Shown: positions 50,464 to 60,473 of the stretch, in pieces
Layout: each line of letters starts with the position of its first letter
Position numbering within the stretch: position 1 is the stretch's first letter
NCBI RefSeq assembly: GCF_051846915.1
Contig: NZ_JBPYCR010000001.1
Coordinates: 124,001 to 188,000, forward strand
Reading direction: 5' to 3'
DNA from: JBPYCR01 sp051846915
Lineage (GTDB): Bacteria; Bacillota; Bacilli; Bacillales; Amphibacillaceae
DNA length: 64,000 bases
The notes under the pieces: model-generated
What the model saw: the letters and a program-made list of their open reading frames with translations, nothing else
What the model was told of the DNA's origin: nothing
Database searches by the model: none
Translations under genes and position numbers: made by a program

Positions 50464-52086
50464 TTAGCGATTTCTTTTGTTGCCTGCCACATACAATCGA
50501 ACTGCGATGACGAGATCAACCCAGTTTTGTTCATTATTCAAATCAATCCTTAATTCTTCTTCGATTCTCTTAAGCCGATAATATAAAGTATTTGGATGAA
50601 TATGTAGTAATTCTGCTGTTTTTTTGTGGTTTTTATTTGATTCAATCAGATGCCGAAGCGTGTTCATAAATGTCGGATCCAACACGAGAAGACGATTTAA
50701 TTTGTCACGCATAAACGTTTCAATGATGGCAGGATCGACTTCATGCAGCAATCGCTCAAAACCTAACTTCGAATATTCGACCACATGTTGGTCTTCAATA
50801 CTTTTTGCATACCCAATTGAACGGATTGCTTCCTTGTAAGAAACGGACAATTCCTGAATTTCTGTTTCGCGCCCGACCCCATATAGGATATGTTTTTTTT
50901 CGCCCCACTTTCGCTCGATCCCTCTAATAATTTGATCCATTGCGTTTTCTTTTATTTTCGGTATGATGATAATTAACTGATAAGCACGAGTGAACAAAAA
51001 GCTGTTTACTGTAACGGCATTCGTTATTTGTTCAATGGAACGGACGAACCATTCTTTTTCAATGAAGCTATTCTGCTGCCAGAGCCGTTCCTTATCCCCT
51101 TCAATCACCATACATTGAACCGCCCAAGATTCATCCCATTGCATGTAATAAAGCACACGCTGCAAATCTTCTTTTGCTAATCCTTCCAGCAATTGGTTAA
51201 AAACTTCCTCGCGAAAATGGAGGTCCTTTTCATACAGCGCATTGTTTTTAATAAGTTCCAATGCGATAGTCATACTTGCATGTTCAATAGCAATTTTATC
51301 CATATCGGAAAACTGTTGAAACTTCTTTTCCAATTCGAGGACGCCGAGAACATCTTTACCACGGACAATCGGAAAAAACATTCCTGTCTCTTCATAAACT
51401 AATGTAGGATGATGAACAACTTTTGAATGAATTATCGACTCCAGCAATGCCAATACTTTATCAATTCCGCCTTCCTCGATAATTAGTTTGTAAAACTGAT
51501 TATGTATCGAAATGGATTGCGTCAATAGAGCATTTTTTTCTTTTAAACTTCGATAAACATTCGAATTATCAATTGCAATAGCACTTTGATCGGCAACGGC
51601 TTCAATGACTTGCATATCCTCTTCAGTAAACACACCATCTTGATTAAAGTTATCGACAACTAGCACTCCGAGGCAACGGTCTTTATTTATTAACGGAACA
51701 CAAAATGCGCTTTTAATTTTTCGTTCATAAACACCTTCAAAATAAGCACGATAATTGGTATCGCTCATATTTGTCATGTACGTATCAATTTCTTTTTCAG
51801 AAGCAAATAATTTTGATTGTTTTTCGTCAAATACTTTACCTGCAATCGACTCTCCGGGAGAAAAGAGAATATCTTTCAGCTTATCCTTGTTAACTCCTTC
51901 TCCTTCAGCAAATTGGAGTGTATTCGTTGCTTCATCATATAAATAAATAATTAATACATCGGAAACATCAATAAGTTCACTAGCTGCATGAATGACATTC
52001 CGTAGCACATCATCAATTTTGAGCGATTGCGTAAGTATTTTATTAATTTCTAACAACTTCTCCACTTTATTTTGAAAACGATGCAT
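50464..52086 (-). CDS. GAF/PucR-type transcriptional regulator (CdaR-like)
   Basis: 540 residues. A GAF sensor domain fills about residues 15-185 (SAFCVPLINKDRCLGVLVVDNF). The middle is a GGDEF-like PucR region. The C-terminus is the PucR/CdaR HTH: KNHKKTAELLHIHPNTLYYRLKRIEEEL. CdaR-type proteins activate sugar diacid catabolism in response to the substrate. Directly upstream of the aldehyde dehydrogenase, it most likely controls this cluster. Confidence 0.85.
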   Translation of the reverse strand: MHRFQNKVEKLLEINKILTQSLKIDDVLRNVIHAASELIDVSDVLIIYLYDEATNTLQFAEGEGVNKDKLKDILFSPGESIAGKVFDEKQSKLFASEKEIDTYMTNMSDTNYRAYFEGVYERKIKSAFCVPLINKDRCLGVLVVDNFNQDGVFTEEDMQVIEAVADQSAIAIDNSNVYRSLKEKNALLTQSISIHNQFYKLIIEEGGIDKVLALLESIIHSKVVHHPTLVYEETGMFFPIVRGKDVLGVLELEKKFQQFSDMDKIAIEHASMTIALELIKNNALYEKDLHFREEVFNQLLEGLAKEDLQRVLYYMQWDESWAVQCMVIEGDKERLWQQNSFIEKEWFVRSIEQITNAVTVNSFLFTRAYQLIIIIPKIKENAMDQIIRGIERKWGEKKHILYGVGRETEIQELSVSYKEAIRSIGYAKSIEDQHVVEYSKLGFERLLHEVDPAIIETFMRDKLNRLLVLDPTFMNTLRHLIESNKNHKKTAELLHIHPNTLYYRLKRIEEELRIDLNNEQNWVDLVIAVRLYVAGNKRNR

Positions 52087-52133
52087 CTGCTCACGCCTCC
52101 CCTCGTTTACGTAGTCTTTTTACAGAGTAAAAT

Positions 52134-52183
52134 AACCCTTAAAAGCTTTGTGAATGGTTACACATATCACGCTTTTAAGGGTT
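52134..52183 (-). terminator. Terminator between dgkB and the regulator gene
   Basis: Perfect 13-bp arms AACCCTTAAAAGC and GCTTTTAAGGGTT with a 24-base loop. The T run behind it on the minus strand is short (ATTTT). It lies 39 bp after the dgkB stop. Confidence 0.7.
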
Positions 52184-52221
52184 CAAGTGAAGATAGAAAG
52201 ATTCAACCCGCAAAATGAACG

Positions 52222-53154
52222 TTATACGGTATCGTTCATCACGGTTTTCTCCGTATATTTTTCTATAAACTTATCAGACACAAAAAACGGGATGTGCTGC
52301 TTTAAATTAATAATCTCTCCAGGCAGCATGCCACCGAATTCTCCGTCCAGATTTAATTGCATTTTTTCTTCAGGTGTTACTCTAATTTGCTTTGCTTGCA
52401 CATAAATGACTTGTTTATCATCAATATGCGCCCCTCTTACACCTGCCGAAGCAATCCGGATAAATTCAGCCAGATTTGTCTTTTTTAAAATAATTAAATC
52501 AAACAATCCATCGTTTGGCTTGGCATCGGGAGCCAATTTTTCAAAACCGCCTACAGAATTAGTATTCGAAACTAAAAAGAGCATAATATCACCTTCGAAT
52601 ACATTCCCATCGTACTCGATTTTAGTTTGAACCGGTTTCAGGAAGGGGAGCATTTCCATCCCTTTCATATAATAAGCAAGTTGGCCAAGCATTGTTTTCA
52701 GTCTGCTTGGTACTTCGTAGGTTAGTTCGGTTAATTCACCGCCGCCAGCGATATTCATAAAATAATGATCATTAGCCTTCCCAATATCAAGTGCCATAAT
52801 TTGCTCTTTTAAAATAATATCCACCGCTTTTTTAATATCACGCGGAATCGCTAACGCTCGTGCAAAATCATTCGTTGTGCCCGCAGGAATAATTCCGAGC
52901 TTCGGTCGCTCCTCGGCTTCAGCTATTCCATTGATCACTTCATTAATCGTTCCGTCACCACCAGCAGCAACGACGACATCGAAATTTCTGTCTACAGCTA
53001 TTCTGGCGGCTTCAATCGCATCACCCTCACATGTTGTTGCGTGAGCGGATGTTTCATAGCCTGCCACTTCAAATCGCTCCAACACATTTGGAAGCTCTCT
53101 TTTAAATATCTCTCTTCCTGAAGTTGGATTATAAATGATTCGAGCTCTTTTCAA
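52222..53154 (-). CDS. dgkB: Diacylglycerol kinase DgkB
   Basis: About 310 residues; I choose the TTG start (LKRARIIYNPTSGRE) because GGGAGGTG precedes it at good spacing and known DgkB proteins begin MKRARIIYNPTSG. The nucleotide loop AAGGDGTINEVINGIA is intact. The enzyme phosphorylates diacylglycerol released by lipoteichoic acid synthesis, recycling it to phosphatidate. The gene order near gatCAB and rlmCD matches B. subtilis (yerQ). Confidence 0.93.
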   Translation of the reverse strand: MKRARIIYNPTSGREIFKRELPNVLERFEVAGYETSAHATTCEGDAIEAARIAVDRNFDVVVAAGGDGTINEVINGIAEAEERPKLGIIPAGTTNDFARALAIPRDIKKAVDIILKEQIMALDIGKANDHYFMNIAGGGELTELTYEVPSRLKTMLGQLAYYMKGMEMLPFLKPVQTKIEYDGNVFEGDIMLFLVSNTNSVGGFEKLAPDAKPNDGLFDLIILKKTNLAEFIRIASAGVRGAHIDDKQVIYVQAKQIRVTPEEKMQLNLDGEFGGMLPGEIINLKQHIPFFVSDKFIEKYTEKTVMNDTV

Positions 53155-53329
53155 TGGAGCCACCTCCCCCACAATCCCATAAACCTTATTACGAATAGGA
53201 TGTACCGATTTCGGTGTGCATTCTTATTCACTTACAACAAGAACTACTATTAAAGCAAAGGTATCCTTAGTGCTTATCCAGCAGAATCCTTAACCTTCCA
53301 CGTTGAATTCCAGCAGTAGTCCTTACTAA

Positions 53330-54757
53330 TTACCGTTTATCAATTTCCTGTTTCAATATTTTATTTACCATTTGCGGATTGGCTTGACCTTGTGTCGCTT
53401 TCATTACTTGACCGACTAAGAAGCCAAGTGCACGGCCTTTTCCATCCTTATAGTCAATAATTGACTGCTCATTTTCATCGAGTACTCCGGAAATAACTTC
53501 TTGTAATTGGCCTTCATCAGAAATCTGAACAAGCCCTTGCTCTTTAACAAACTTCTCCGGGTCTCCGCCATTTTCAACCAATTCAGCAAATACTTTCTTG
53601 GCAATTTTGGAAGAAATCGTTCCATCCTCGATCAGTTTGATCATTTTGGCAAGTCCCTCAGGTGTGATGGAAAGATCATGTAATTCTTTCCCATGCTTAT
53701 TCATATAGGCGGATACATCACCCATCAGCCAATTGGATGCTTGTTTAGTTTCCGCGCCGTTTTGAACTGTCTCTTCGAAAAAGTCAGCCATTTCCTTGGA
53801 ACTTGTTAAGACATCGGCATCGTATTCCGATAAACCTAGATCATCCATGTACCGCTTTTTCCGGGCATCCGGAAGTTCTGGTATTTCTTTACGGATCCGC
53901 TCTTTCCATGATTCATCAATATGAATCGGTGCAATATCCGGGTCAGGCAGAAATCGATAATCATCTGCATGCCCTTTAATCCGCATTAGAATTGTTTCTT
54001 TTGTTTTATCATCGTAGCGTCGTGTTTCTTGAAGCAGTGTTTTCCCTGCGAGCAATTCTTTTTCCTGGCGCTTTTCTTCAAACTCAAGCCCACTGCGAAT
54101 AAAAGCAAATGAATTAAGGTTTTTCAGCTCTGTCTTTGTACCAAACTCTTTTTGGCCTTCTGGACGTAAAGAGATATTCGCGTCACAACGTAACGATCCT
54201 TCTTCCATCTTACAGTCAGAAACACCTGTATATTGAACGATGCTTTTTAGTTTTTCCAAATAGGCATAAGCTTCTTCAGGAGAACTAATATCAGGATCCG
54301 ATACAATTTCAATTAACGGGGTTCCTTGTCTGTTCAAATCAACAAGAGAGCCGTCTTCAGCATGAATCAGCTTCCCGGCATCTTCTTCAAGGTGAATCCG
54401 TTCAATGCCAATTCGCTTCTTTTCACCATTAACCTCTATATCAATCCAGCCATTCTCCCCAATCGGCTGCTTATCTTGTGAAATTTGGTACGCGCTTGGG
54501 TTGTCCGGATAAAAGTAATGCTTCCGGTCAAATACTGTATGCTCCGCAATAGAACAGTTTAAAGCCATTGCTGCTTTCATTCCATAATTAATTGCTTCTT
54601 CATTTAATTGCGGCAATGTACCTGGAAATGCTAGGTCTATCGGATTTACATTTTTATTCGGTTCAGCACCAAATGCATTTGGACTTGGACTGAATATTTT
54701 CGATTTCGTTTTAAGCTCCACATGAACCTCTAATCCAATTACTGTTTCAAATTTCAT
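53330..54757 (-). CDS. gatB: Asp/Glu-tRNA amidotransferase subunit B
   Basis: 475 residues. FETVIGLEVHVELKTKSK start, SPSPNAFG, HYFYPDNPSAYQISQ (tRNA/kinase domain) and a C-terminal YqeY-like tail ending NPQMVNKILKQEI. GatB phosphorylates and transamidates Glu-tRNA(Gln) and Asp-tRNA(Asn) together with GatA and GatC. Overlaps gatA by 4 bp. Full length. Confidence 0.97.
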   Translation of the reverse strand: MKFETVIGLEVHVELKTKSKIFSPSPNAFGAEPNKNVNPIDLAFPGTLPQLNEEAINYGMKAAMALNCSIAEHTVFDRKHYFYPDNPSAYQISQDKQPIGENGWIDIEVNGEKKRIGIERIHLEEDAGKLIHAEDGSLVDLNRQGTPLIEIVSDPDISSPEEAYAYLEKLKSIVQYTGVSDCKMEEGSLRCDANISLRPEGQKEFGTKTELKNLNSFAFIRSGLEFEEKRQEKELLAGKTLLQETRRYDDKTKETILMRIKGHADDYRFLPDPDIAPIHIDESWKERIRKEIPELPDARKKRYMDDLGLSEYDADVLTSSKEMADFFEETVQNGAETKQASNWLMGDVSAYMNKHGKELHDLSITPEGLAKMIKLIEDGTISSKIAKKVFAELVENGGDPEKFVKEQGLVQISDEGQLQEVISGVLDENEQSIIDYKDGKGRALGFLVGQVMKATQGQANPQMVNKILKQEIDKR

Positions 54758-56223
54758 TTAGCTGCACCCCCTATTGCTGGATGTTTTTTATGATATTCGG
54801 TTGCTTGTTCAAAAGCGTGGGCAACCCGATACACTGTACGTTCATCAAAGTGTTTCCCAATAATTTGCATTCCAATCGGCAATCCGTGCTCACTGAAGCC
54901 ACAAGGGATAGAAATACCCGGTAAACCAGCTAGATTGACTGGTACGGTGAGCATATCCCGCATGTATAGCGTTAATAAATCATCCGTCTTTTCCCCGATT
55001 TCAAACGCAGGTGTAGGCGTTGTCGGCCCAATGATAACGTCATATTTTTCAAAAACACGTTCAAAATCATTTTTAATTAATGTGCGCACCTTTTGCGCTT
55101 TTTCAAAATAATCATCGTGAAATTCAGCACTTAACGCAAATGTACCAATCATAATGCGGCGTTTTACTTCTTCACCGAAACCCTCACTACGTGACAGCTT
55201 GTACATTTCAATCATATCATCTGTGCTTTGGTTGCGAACTCCGTAACGGACGCCATCAAACCGAGCAAGATTGGCAGAAGCTTCCGCTGAGGCAATCAAA
55301 TAATAGACTGCATCAGCATAGGTTACATGTGGCAGGGAGACTTCTTCAATTTCGGCGCCAAGCGATTCATACACTTTCAACGCTTGTTGAACAGAAGCCT
55401 TAACTTCCGTACTCACACCTTCTGACAAAAATTCTTTCGGTACTGCAACCTTTAACCCTTTTACGTCTCCTATTAATGCATCTGTATACTTTTGGGCATC
55501 CATTTTTTTGCTCATTGCATCGTTTTCGTCATAACCGGCAATCACTTCCAACACATGCGCATTATCCGCAACGGTTTGCGTCATTGGCCCGATTTGATCG
55601 AGCGAAGAAGCAAATGCGACTAGTCCATGACGAGAAACAAGTCCATATGTAGGCTTTAAACCGACGATGCCGCAAAAAGCTGCAGGCTGACGAATCGATC
55701 CACCTGTATCGGAACCAAGAGAAAACACAACTTCACCTGCTGCAACAGCTGCAGCTGAACCCCCGCTCGAACCACCGGGCACATGGTTCAAATTCCATGG
55801 ATTGCGTGTCAAATGGTAGCTTGAATTTTCTGTAGAAGAACCCATTGCAAATTCATCCATATTTAGTTTACCTGTCATAATGGACTTGGCATTAGATAAC
55901 TTGTTTATAACCGTAGCATCATATAGTGGATCATTAAAGTTATGTAACATTTGGCTCGCACAAGTTGTTTTTACACCCTTCGTTACAATATTGTCTTTAA
56001 TTCCGTTTGGAATCGCAAATAAAGGATGATCATTTTTTGTGCCATTATCCAATTCCTTTGCACGTGCATAAGCATTCTCTTCATCCAATGTGAGGAACGC
56101 CTGAACATCTTTATCCACTTCTGCTATGCGGTGAAATGACTTCTCCACCAATTCATGTGCTGACATCTCTTTTCTATTCAATAGCTCACTTAATTCTTTT
56201 ATACTGTATTCATGCAATGACAT
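54754..56223 (-). CDS. gatA: Asp/Glu-tRNA amidotransferase subunit A
   Basis: 489 residues. Amidase signature family: catalytic Lys in PNGIKDNIV, cis-Ser in PGGSSGGSAAAVAAGE and nucleophile Ser in SDTGGSIRQPAAF. GatA releases ammonia from glutamine for the GatB reaction. Middle gene of the gatCAB operon, 12 bp after gatC. Confidence 0.97.
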   Translation of the reverse strand: MSLHEYSIKELSELLNRKEMSAHELVEKSFHRIAEVDKDVQAFLTLDEENAYARAKELDNGTKNDHPLFAIPNGIKDNIVTKGVKTTCASQMLHNFNDPLYDATVINKLSNAKSIMTGKLNMDEFAMGSSTENSSYHLTRNPWNLNHVPGGSSGGSAAAVAAGEVVFSLGSDTGGSIRQPAAFCGIVGLKPTYGLVSRHGLVAFASSLDQIGPMTQTVADNAHVLEVIAGYDENDAMSKKMDAQKYTDALIGDVKGLKVAVPKEFLSEGVSTEVKASVQQALKVYESLGAEIEEVSLPHVTYADAVYYLIASAEASANLARFDGVRYGVRNQSTDDMIEMYKLSRSEGFGEEVKRRIMIGTFALSAEFHDDYFEKAQKVRTLIKNDFERVFEKYDVIIGPTTPTPAFEIGEKTDDLLTLYMRDMLTVPVNLAGLPGISIPCGFSEHGLPIGMQIIGKHFDERTVYRVAHAFEQATEYHKKHPAIGGAAK

Positions 56224-56235
56224 ATCGTTTCCTCC

Positions 56236-56526
56236 TTACTCCATGATCGAAGGTACTTTAAAGTGACCATCTTGTTTATCCGGTGCGTTTTTCAATGCTT
56301 CATCACGTGTAATCCATTCTTTTGGCTCATCAACCCGCATCACATTTTCAGTGTCACGGCCATGGGTTGTGCGCTGAACATTGTCCGTGTTGATCTCTTG
56401 AATTTTCTCTGTAAATGAAAAAATAGAATTTAATTGTTCCGTAAATGCTTCTGCCTGCTCTTCTGATATAGCAATTCGTGCCAAATGAGCGACTTCTTTC
56501 ACTCGATCTTTTTTAAGGTTTGCCAT
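56236..56526 (-). CDS. gatC: Asp/Glu-tRNA amidotransferase subunit C
   Basis: About 96 residues from the ATG preceded by GGGAGGTG (MANLKKDRVKEVAHLARI). The VAHLARIAISEEQAEAFTEQLNSIF region and a C-terminal FKVPSIME are typical. GatC wraps and stabilises GatA and GatB. First gene of the operon. Confidence 0.95.
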   Translation of the reverse strand: MANLKKDRVKEVAHLARIAISEEQAEAFTEQLNSIFSFTEKIQEINTDNVQRTTHGRDTENVMRVDEPKEWITRDEALKNAPDKQDGHFKVPSIME

Positions 56527-56664
56527 ATCATTCACCTCCCATATTATTTATAACATGTATTTTCAATAAAAATTTCTCATGTAAAAAGCAAATCATTAAA
56601 CGTTCAACATAACACTCTTGATAATAGCAGAAAAAGCGACTGTTAAGCAACTAATCAAACAAAA

Positions 56665-56728
56665 ATCCACTTCTCATATAGATTATTTTTGCCCTCATTG
56701 ACAAAATTCAATCCAGATGGAAGTGGAT
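56665..56728 (-). terminator. Terminator of putP
   Basis: Arms ATCCACTTC and GAAGTGGAT, with a long loop, are followed on the minus strand by TTTTTG. The rest of 56527-56804 holds nothing else recognised; presumably the gatC promoter. Confidence 0.6.
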
Positions 56729-56804
56729 GTTTTTCTTCTTTTCGCTAAAGTGTGCACGTCAGTCTACAACAGTACTAAACTTTCCATAACAAAGTTACTG
56801 ATAA

Positions 56805-58325
56805 CTATTCCTTTAACTTTACTAACGCTTGTTCAAATTCCGATTCAACTTCCGGTGCTGGTTTACCCATTAAACTGACAATAACTGTCAAAATCAAGTT
56901 TAGCAAAAACCCTGGAACAATTTCGTACAGGTCGAAGATTCCACCTGATAGGAAGTCCCCCCATACGATGACGGTAATTGCTCCAGCAAGGATACCTACT
57001 AAAGCTCCATTACGAGTAGTCCGTTTCCAGAACAAGGATAAAATGATAATCGGGCCAAATGATGCACCGAACCCTGCCCAAGCGTAACCAACTAAGTCCA
57101 GAACGGTACTTTCCGGGTTAATGGCAACGATCGCTGCAATAACAGCGATAACTAATGTTGCAAAACGACCAACCCAAACGAGTTCTTTATCTGTTGCTTC
57201 ACGTCTGAATATTGCTTTGTAAAAGTCTTCTGCTACTGCAGATGACGATACAAGCAACTGAGAGTCGATCGTACTCATAATAGCGGATAATATTGCCGCA
57301 AGCAAAATTCCGGCCACAATAGGATGAAATAAAATTTGTGAAAAGGCAATAAATATTTTCTCAGGATCTGCGAGCATCTGTATGCCGCTTTCCGATGTCA
57401 CTTCTATACCGAACTGCCCTAAGACAGCAACATCTTGCGTGCTAATAAATGCCAACCCTACAAAACCAGTAAATATCGCACCGTATAGTCCAATGATCAT
57501 CCACGTTGTTCCAATAAAACGTGCTACAGGGACATCCTTTGCCGATTTCAAAGCCATAAAACGAACAATAATGTGTGGCTGTCCAAAATAGCCTAGCCCC
57601 CAAGCAATAGAGGAGATAATAGCAATTGCCCCTACGCCTTTAATCATATTTAAATGACCAGCATCAATGTTTCCGACAGCTTGAACCGCTTCACCCCAGC
57701 CACCAATTTGATTTAATGCGATAATTGGTACAACAATAAGTGCCAAAAGCATTAATGTTCCTTGAATAAAATCCGTCCACACAACGGCTAAAAAACCTCC
57801 GAGAAATGTGTACGCTACAATAACAACAGTTCCAATCCATAAAGCGGATTGATAAGATAGCCCAAATGATGCTTCAAATAACTTTGCGCCAGCCACCATC
57901 CCTGATGACGTATAAAAAGTAAAAAATAGTAAAATAACAAGGGCTGAGATTATTCGAAGAACATGGGAAGAATCTTTAAATCGATTTTCAAGGAAATCGG
58001 GAATAGTGATTGAATTATTTGCTACTTCTGTATATACGCGGAGCCTTTTAGCAACAAACTGCCAGTTTAAATAGGCACCAATTGCTAAACCGACTGCAAG
58101 CCATGACTCTCCCAAACCAGATGCATAGATTGCTCCAGGAAGACCTAACATGAGCCAACCACTCATATCTGATGCCCCCGCACTTAAAGCAGCAACAGCC
58201 GGGCCTAATCCACGCCCCCCCAAAACGTAATCTGATAAGTCATGGGTTCTGCGATACATAACAAGTCCGATAATTAGCATTCCAATTAAATAAATAAGAA
58301 ACGTTATAAATGTCGCTGTATTCAA
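56805..58325 (-). CDS. putP: Sodium/proline symporter PutP
   Basis: 506 residues beginning at TTG (MNTATFITFLIYLIGM), preceded by AAAGGGGG. It is a solute:sodium symporter with about 13 helices; DLSDYVLGGRGLGPAVAALSAGASDMSGWLMLGLPGA is the PutP signature, with the Na+-binding Ser/Ala region intact. It imports proline as nutrient or osmoprotectant. The neighbouring rocA gene suggests a catabolic role. The start is 3 bp after the stop of a tiny upstream ORF, suggesting coupling. Confidence 0.93.
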   Translation of the reverse strand: MNTATFITFLIYLIGMLIIGLVMYRRTHDLSDYVLGGRGLGPAVAALSAGASDMSGWLMLGLPGAIYASGLGESWLAVGLAIGAYLNWQFVAKRLRVYTEVANNSITIPDFLENRFKDSSHVLRIISALVILLFFTFYTSSGMVAGAKLFEASFGLSYQSALWIGTVVIVAYTFLGGFLAVVWTDFIQGTLMLLALIVVPIIALNQIGGWGEAVQAVGNIDAGHLNMIKGVGAIAIISSIAWGLGYFGQPHIIVRFMALKSAKDVPVARFIGTTWMIIGLYGAIFTGFVGLAFISTQDVAVLGQFGIEVTSESGIQMLADPEKIFIAFSQILFHPIVAGILLAAILSAIMSTIDSQLLVSSSAVAEDFYKAIFRREATDKELVWVGRFATLVIAVIAAIVAINPESTVLDLVGYAWAGFGASFGPIIILSLFWKRTTRNGALVGILAGAITVIVWGDFLSGGIFDLYEIVPGFLLNLILTVIVSLMGKPAPEVESEFEQALVKLKE

Positions 58326-58328
58326 GTT

Positions 58329-58433
58329 TTATTTCCCCCTTTCCGTAAGTAATGTAATAATGGACGATAATATTAATAATGGCATAGGAACAAACAACCA
58401 AAACCAAGTACCACTTGAAATGGCATATTCCAC
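58329..58433 (-). CDS. Small membrane peptide upstream of putP (symporter accessory type)
   Basis: 34 residues starting at GTG behind GGAAGGAGGG (MEYAISSGTWFWLFVP, then a hydrophobic helix and LTERGK). One transmembrane helix. The strong ribosome binding site and the 3-bp gap to the putP start argue that it is translated and coupled. Similar tiny proteins accompany sodium symporter genes in Bacilli and are named symporter small accessory proteins. Confidence 0.75.
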   Translation of the reverse strand: MEYAISSGTWFWLFVPMPLLILSSIITLLTERGK

Positions 58434-58616
58434 TTTTTCTCCCTCCTTCCAAAATACAACTCAATATTTTCACAGTCGTAATTTACCATATTCAGTAAAT
58501 TATCACACTATTCATACTGTTTGTCAATTACAGTGTATCACCACTTATTAAACTTCCCCTAAACTTCATTTAAAATTCCATTTAATTATTACATTCTAGT
58601 GTAAAATAAGTAAAAA

Positions 58617-58660
58617 CCCCCTTTATGACCTGGGTTGAACACCAAGCCGGATAAAGGGGG
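58617..58660 (-). terminator. Terminator of rocA
   Basis: Arms CCCCCTTTAT and ATAAAGGGGG (10 bp, perfect) with a 24-base loop and TTTTTAC on the minus strand, about 70 bp after the rocA stop. Confidence 0.85.
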
Positions 58661-58730
58661 ATCTTTCTACTTAATCAACTTGATTCAAGCGAACGGAAAA
58701 GCCACAATCTATTCGAAATAAATCGTTCTA

Positions 58731-60284
58731 TTAAAACATTTCCGATGTCGTTTTTCCTTGCATGTGGTGGATCAAGTAGTCCGGACCACCCGCTTTGGAG
58801 TCGGTCCCTGACATGTTGAAGCCGCCAAATGGCTGGTATCCAACGATCGCTGCGGTACAGCCGCGGTTGAAGTACAAGTTACCTACATGGAAATCTTCTC
58901 TCGCTTGTTCCAAATGATCACGATTATTTGTTATAACTGAACCGGTTAAGCCATAGTCCGTATTATTCGCAATTTCAATTGCTTCATCAAAATCCTTAGC
59001 TTTTGCAAGGGCAACAACCGGGCCAAAGATTTCTTCTTGCATAATACGCGCTTCTGGATCTAGATCTGCGAACACGGTTGGTTGAATAAACCAGCCTTTC
59101 GTATCATCACCGGTTCCACCTGCAATTAGTTTGCCTTCTTTTTTACCGATATCGATATACCCCATAATTTTATCATAGGCGCCCTGATCAATGACAGGAC
59201 CGGTATACGTTTCATTCGGCGCCGGGTCACCTGCGGCCATTTCTTTCGCGAGCTCTGCTACGCGATCTTTTACTTGATCATATACATCTTTATGGATAAC
59301 TGCGCGGGAACAAGCGGAACATTTCTGTCCTGAAAAGCCAAATGCAGACTGAACGATCGATTGTGCTGCAAGCTCAAGGTCTGCTTCATTGTCAACAACG
59401 ATCGTATCTTTACCGCCCATTTCAATAATCGTACGCTTGAGCCATTTTTGCCCTTTATCTTCATGCACGACAGCCGCTCGTTCGAAGATACGTGTGCCAA
59501 CTTCACGAGAACCGGTAAAGCTGACGAAGCGTGTACGTGGGTGATCGACTAAATAGTCACCGACTTCACTTCCAGGCCCCGGAATAAAGTTGACTACACC
59601 TGCAGGCATGCCTGCTTCCTCAAGCACTTCCATAAACTTATATGCGATAACAGGTGTCGCACTTGCCGGCTTCAATAACACCGTATTTCCTGTTACCATT
59701 GCTGCGACCGTTGTTCCTGCCATAATCGCAAACAAGAAGTTCCACGGGGAAATAACGAGCCCGACACCAAGTGGAATATAATGGAATTGGTTATGCTCAA
59801 TCGGACGGTTATTTACCGGTGCCCCGTCTTTTAATTCCAGCATTTGACGTCCATAATATTCGAGGAAGTCAATTGCTTCGGCCGTATCTGCATCGGAATC
59901 TACCCAAGGTTTGCCACCTTCTTTGATTAAATGTGCCGTAAATTCATGCTTTCGGCGACGAACAATCGCGGCTGCACGGAATAAAATATCGGCACGGACT
60001 GACGGATCCGTTTTTCTCCACCATTCGAACGTTTCATCCGCCACTTTCATCGCCTGTTCAGCCAAATCTTTATTGGACTTGGACACATAGCCGATGACCT
60101 CTTCCCGATTGGCCGGATTAACGGAAACAATTTTCTCATCCGTTGTCACGCGTTCGCCACCAATAATAAGCGGATATTCCTTACCTAAATCAGCTTCAAC
60201 TTTTTTCAATGCTTCCTGCATCGCACACTTGTTTTCTTCAATCGTAAAATCCGTAAAAGGTTCATGTGTATAAGGAACTACCAT
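58731..60284 (-). CDS. rocA: 1-pyrroline-5-carboxylate dehydrogenase
   Basis: 517 residues. Start YTHEPFTDFT is the typical RocA/PutC N-terminus. NAD site FTGSREVGTRI, base Glu in IIEMGGKDTIV, catalytic Cys in GFSGQKCSACSRAVI. Oxidises P5C to glutamate in proline and arginine catabolism. A TATAAT lies about 25 bp upstream of the GGAGG, with a poor -35. The nearby putP would supply proline; no putB/ruvB-type proline dehydrogenase gene is seen here. Confidence 0.95.
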   Translation of the reverse strand: MVVPYTHEPFTDFTIEENKCAMQEALKKVEADLGKEYPLIIGGERVTTDEKIVSVNPANREEVIGYVSKSNKDLAEQAMKVADETFEWWRKTDPSVRADILFRAAAIVRRRKHEFTAHLIKEGGKPWVDSDADTAEAIDFLEYYGRQMLELKDGAPVNNRPIEHNQFHYIPLGVGLVISPWNFLFAIMAGTTVAAMVTGNTVLLKPASATPVIAYKFMEVLEEAGMPAGVVNFIPGPGSEVGDYLVDHPRTRFVSFTGSREVGTRIFERAAVVHEDKGQKWLKRTIIEMGGKDTIVVDNEADLELAAQSIVQSAFGFSGQKCSACSRAVIHKDVYDQVKDRVAELAKEMAAGDPAPNETYTGPVIDQGAYDKIMGYIDIGKKEGKLIAGGTGDDTKGWFIQPTVFADLDPEARIMQEEIFGPVVALAKAKDFDEAIEIANNTDYGLTGSVITNNRDHLEQAREDFHVGNLYFNRGCTAAIVGYQPFGGFNMSGTDSKAGGPDYLIHHMQGKTTSEMF

Positions 60285-60473
60285 GAATAAAAAACCTCCT
60301 TCATATATTATAAAACTTGAACTCCTATCCCTTAAACGACCGTTATTTCTTTTTATAGGTTAATTTTAACGAAAAGAATTTAACAGTTCAATTAATTCAG
60401 TTTCATGTTTTTTCCTTTATGTCCAAAAGATAATAACAAGCAAACCAACTAATTTAAACAAAAAAACATTAAT

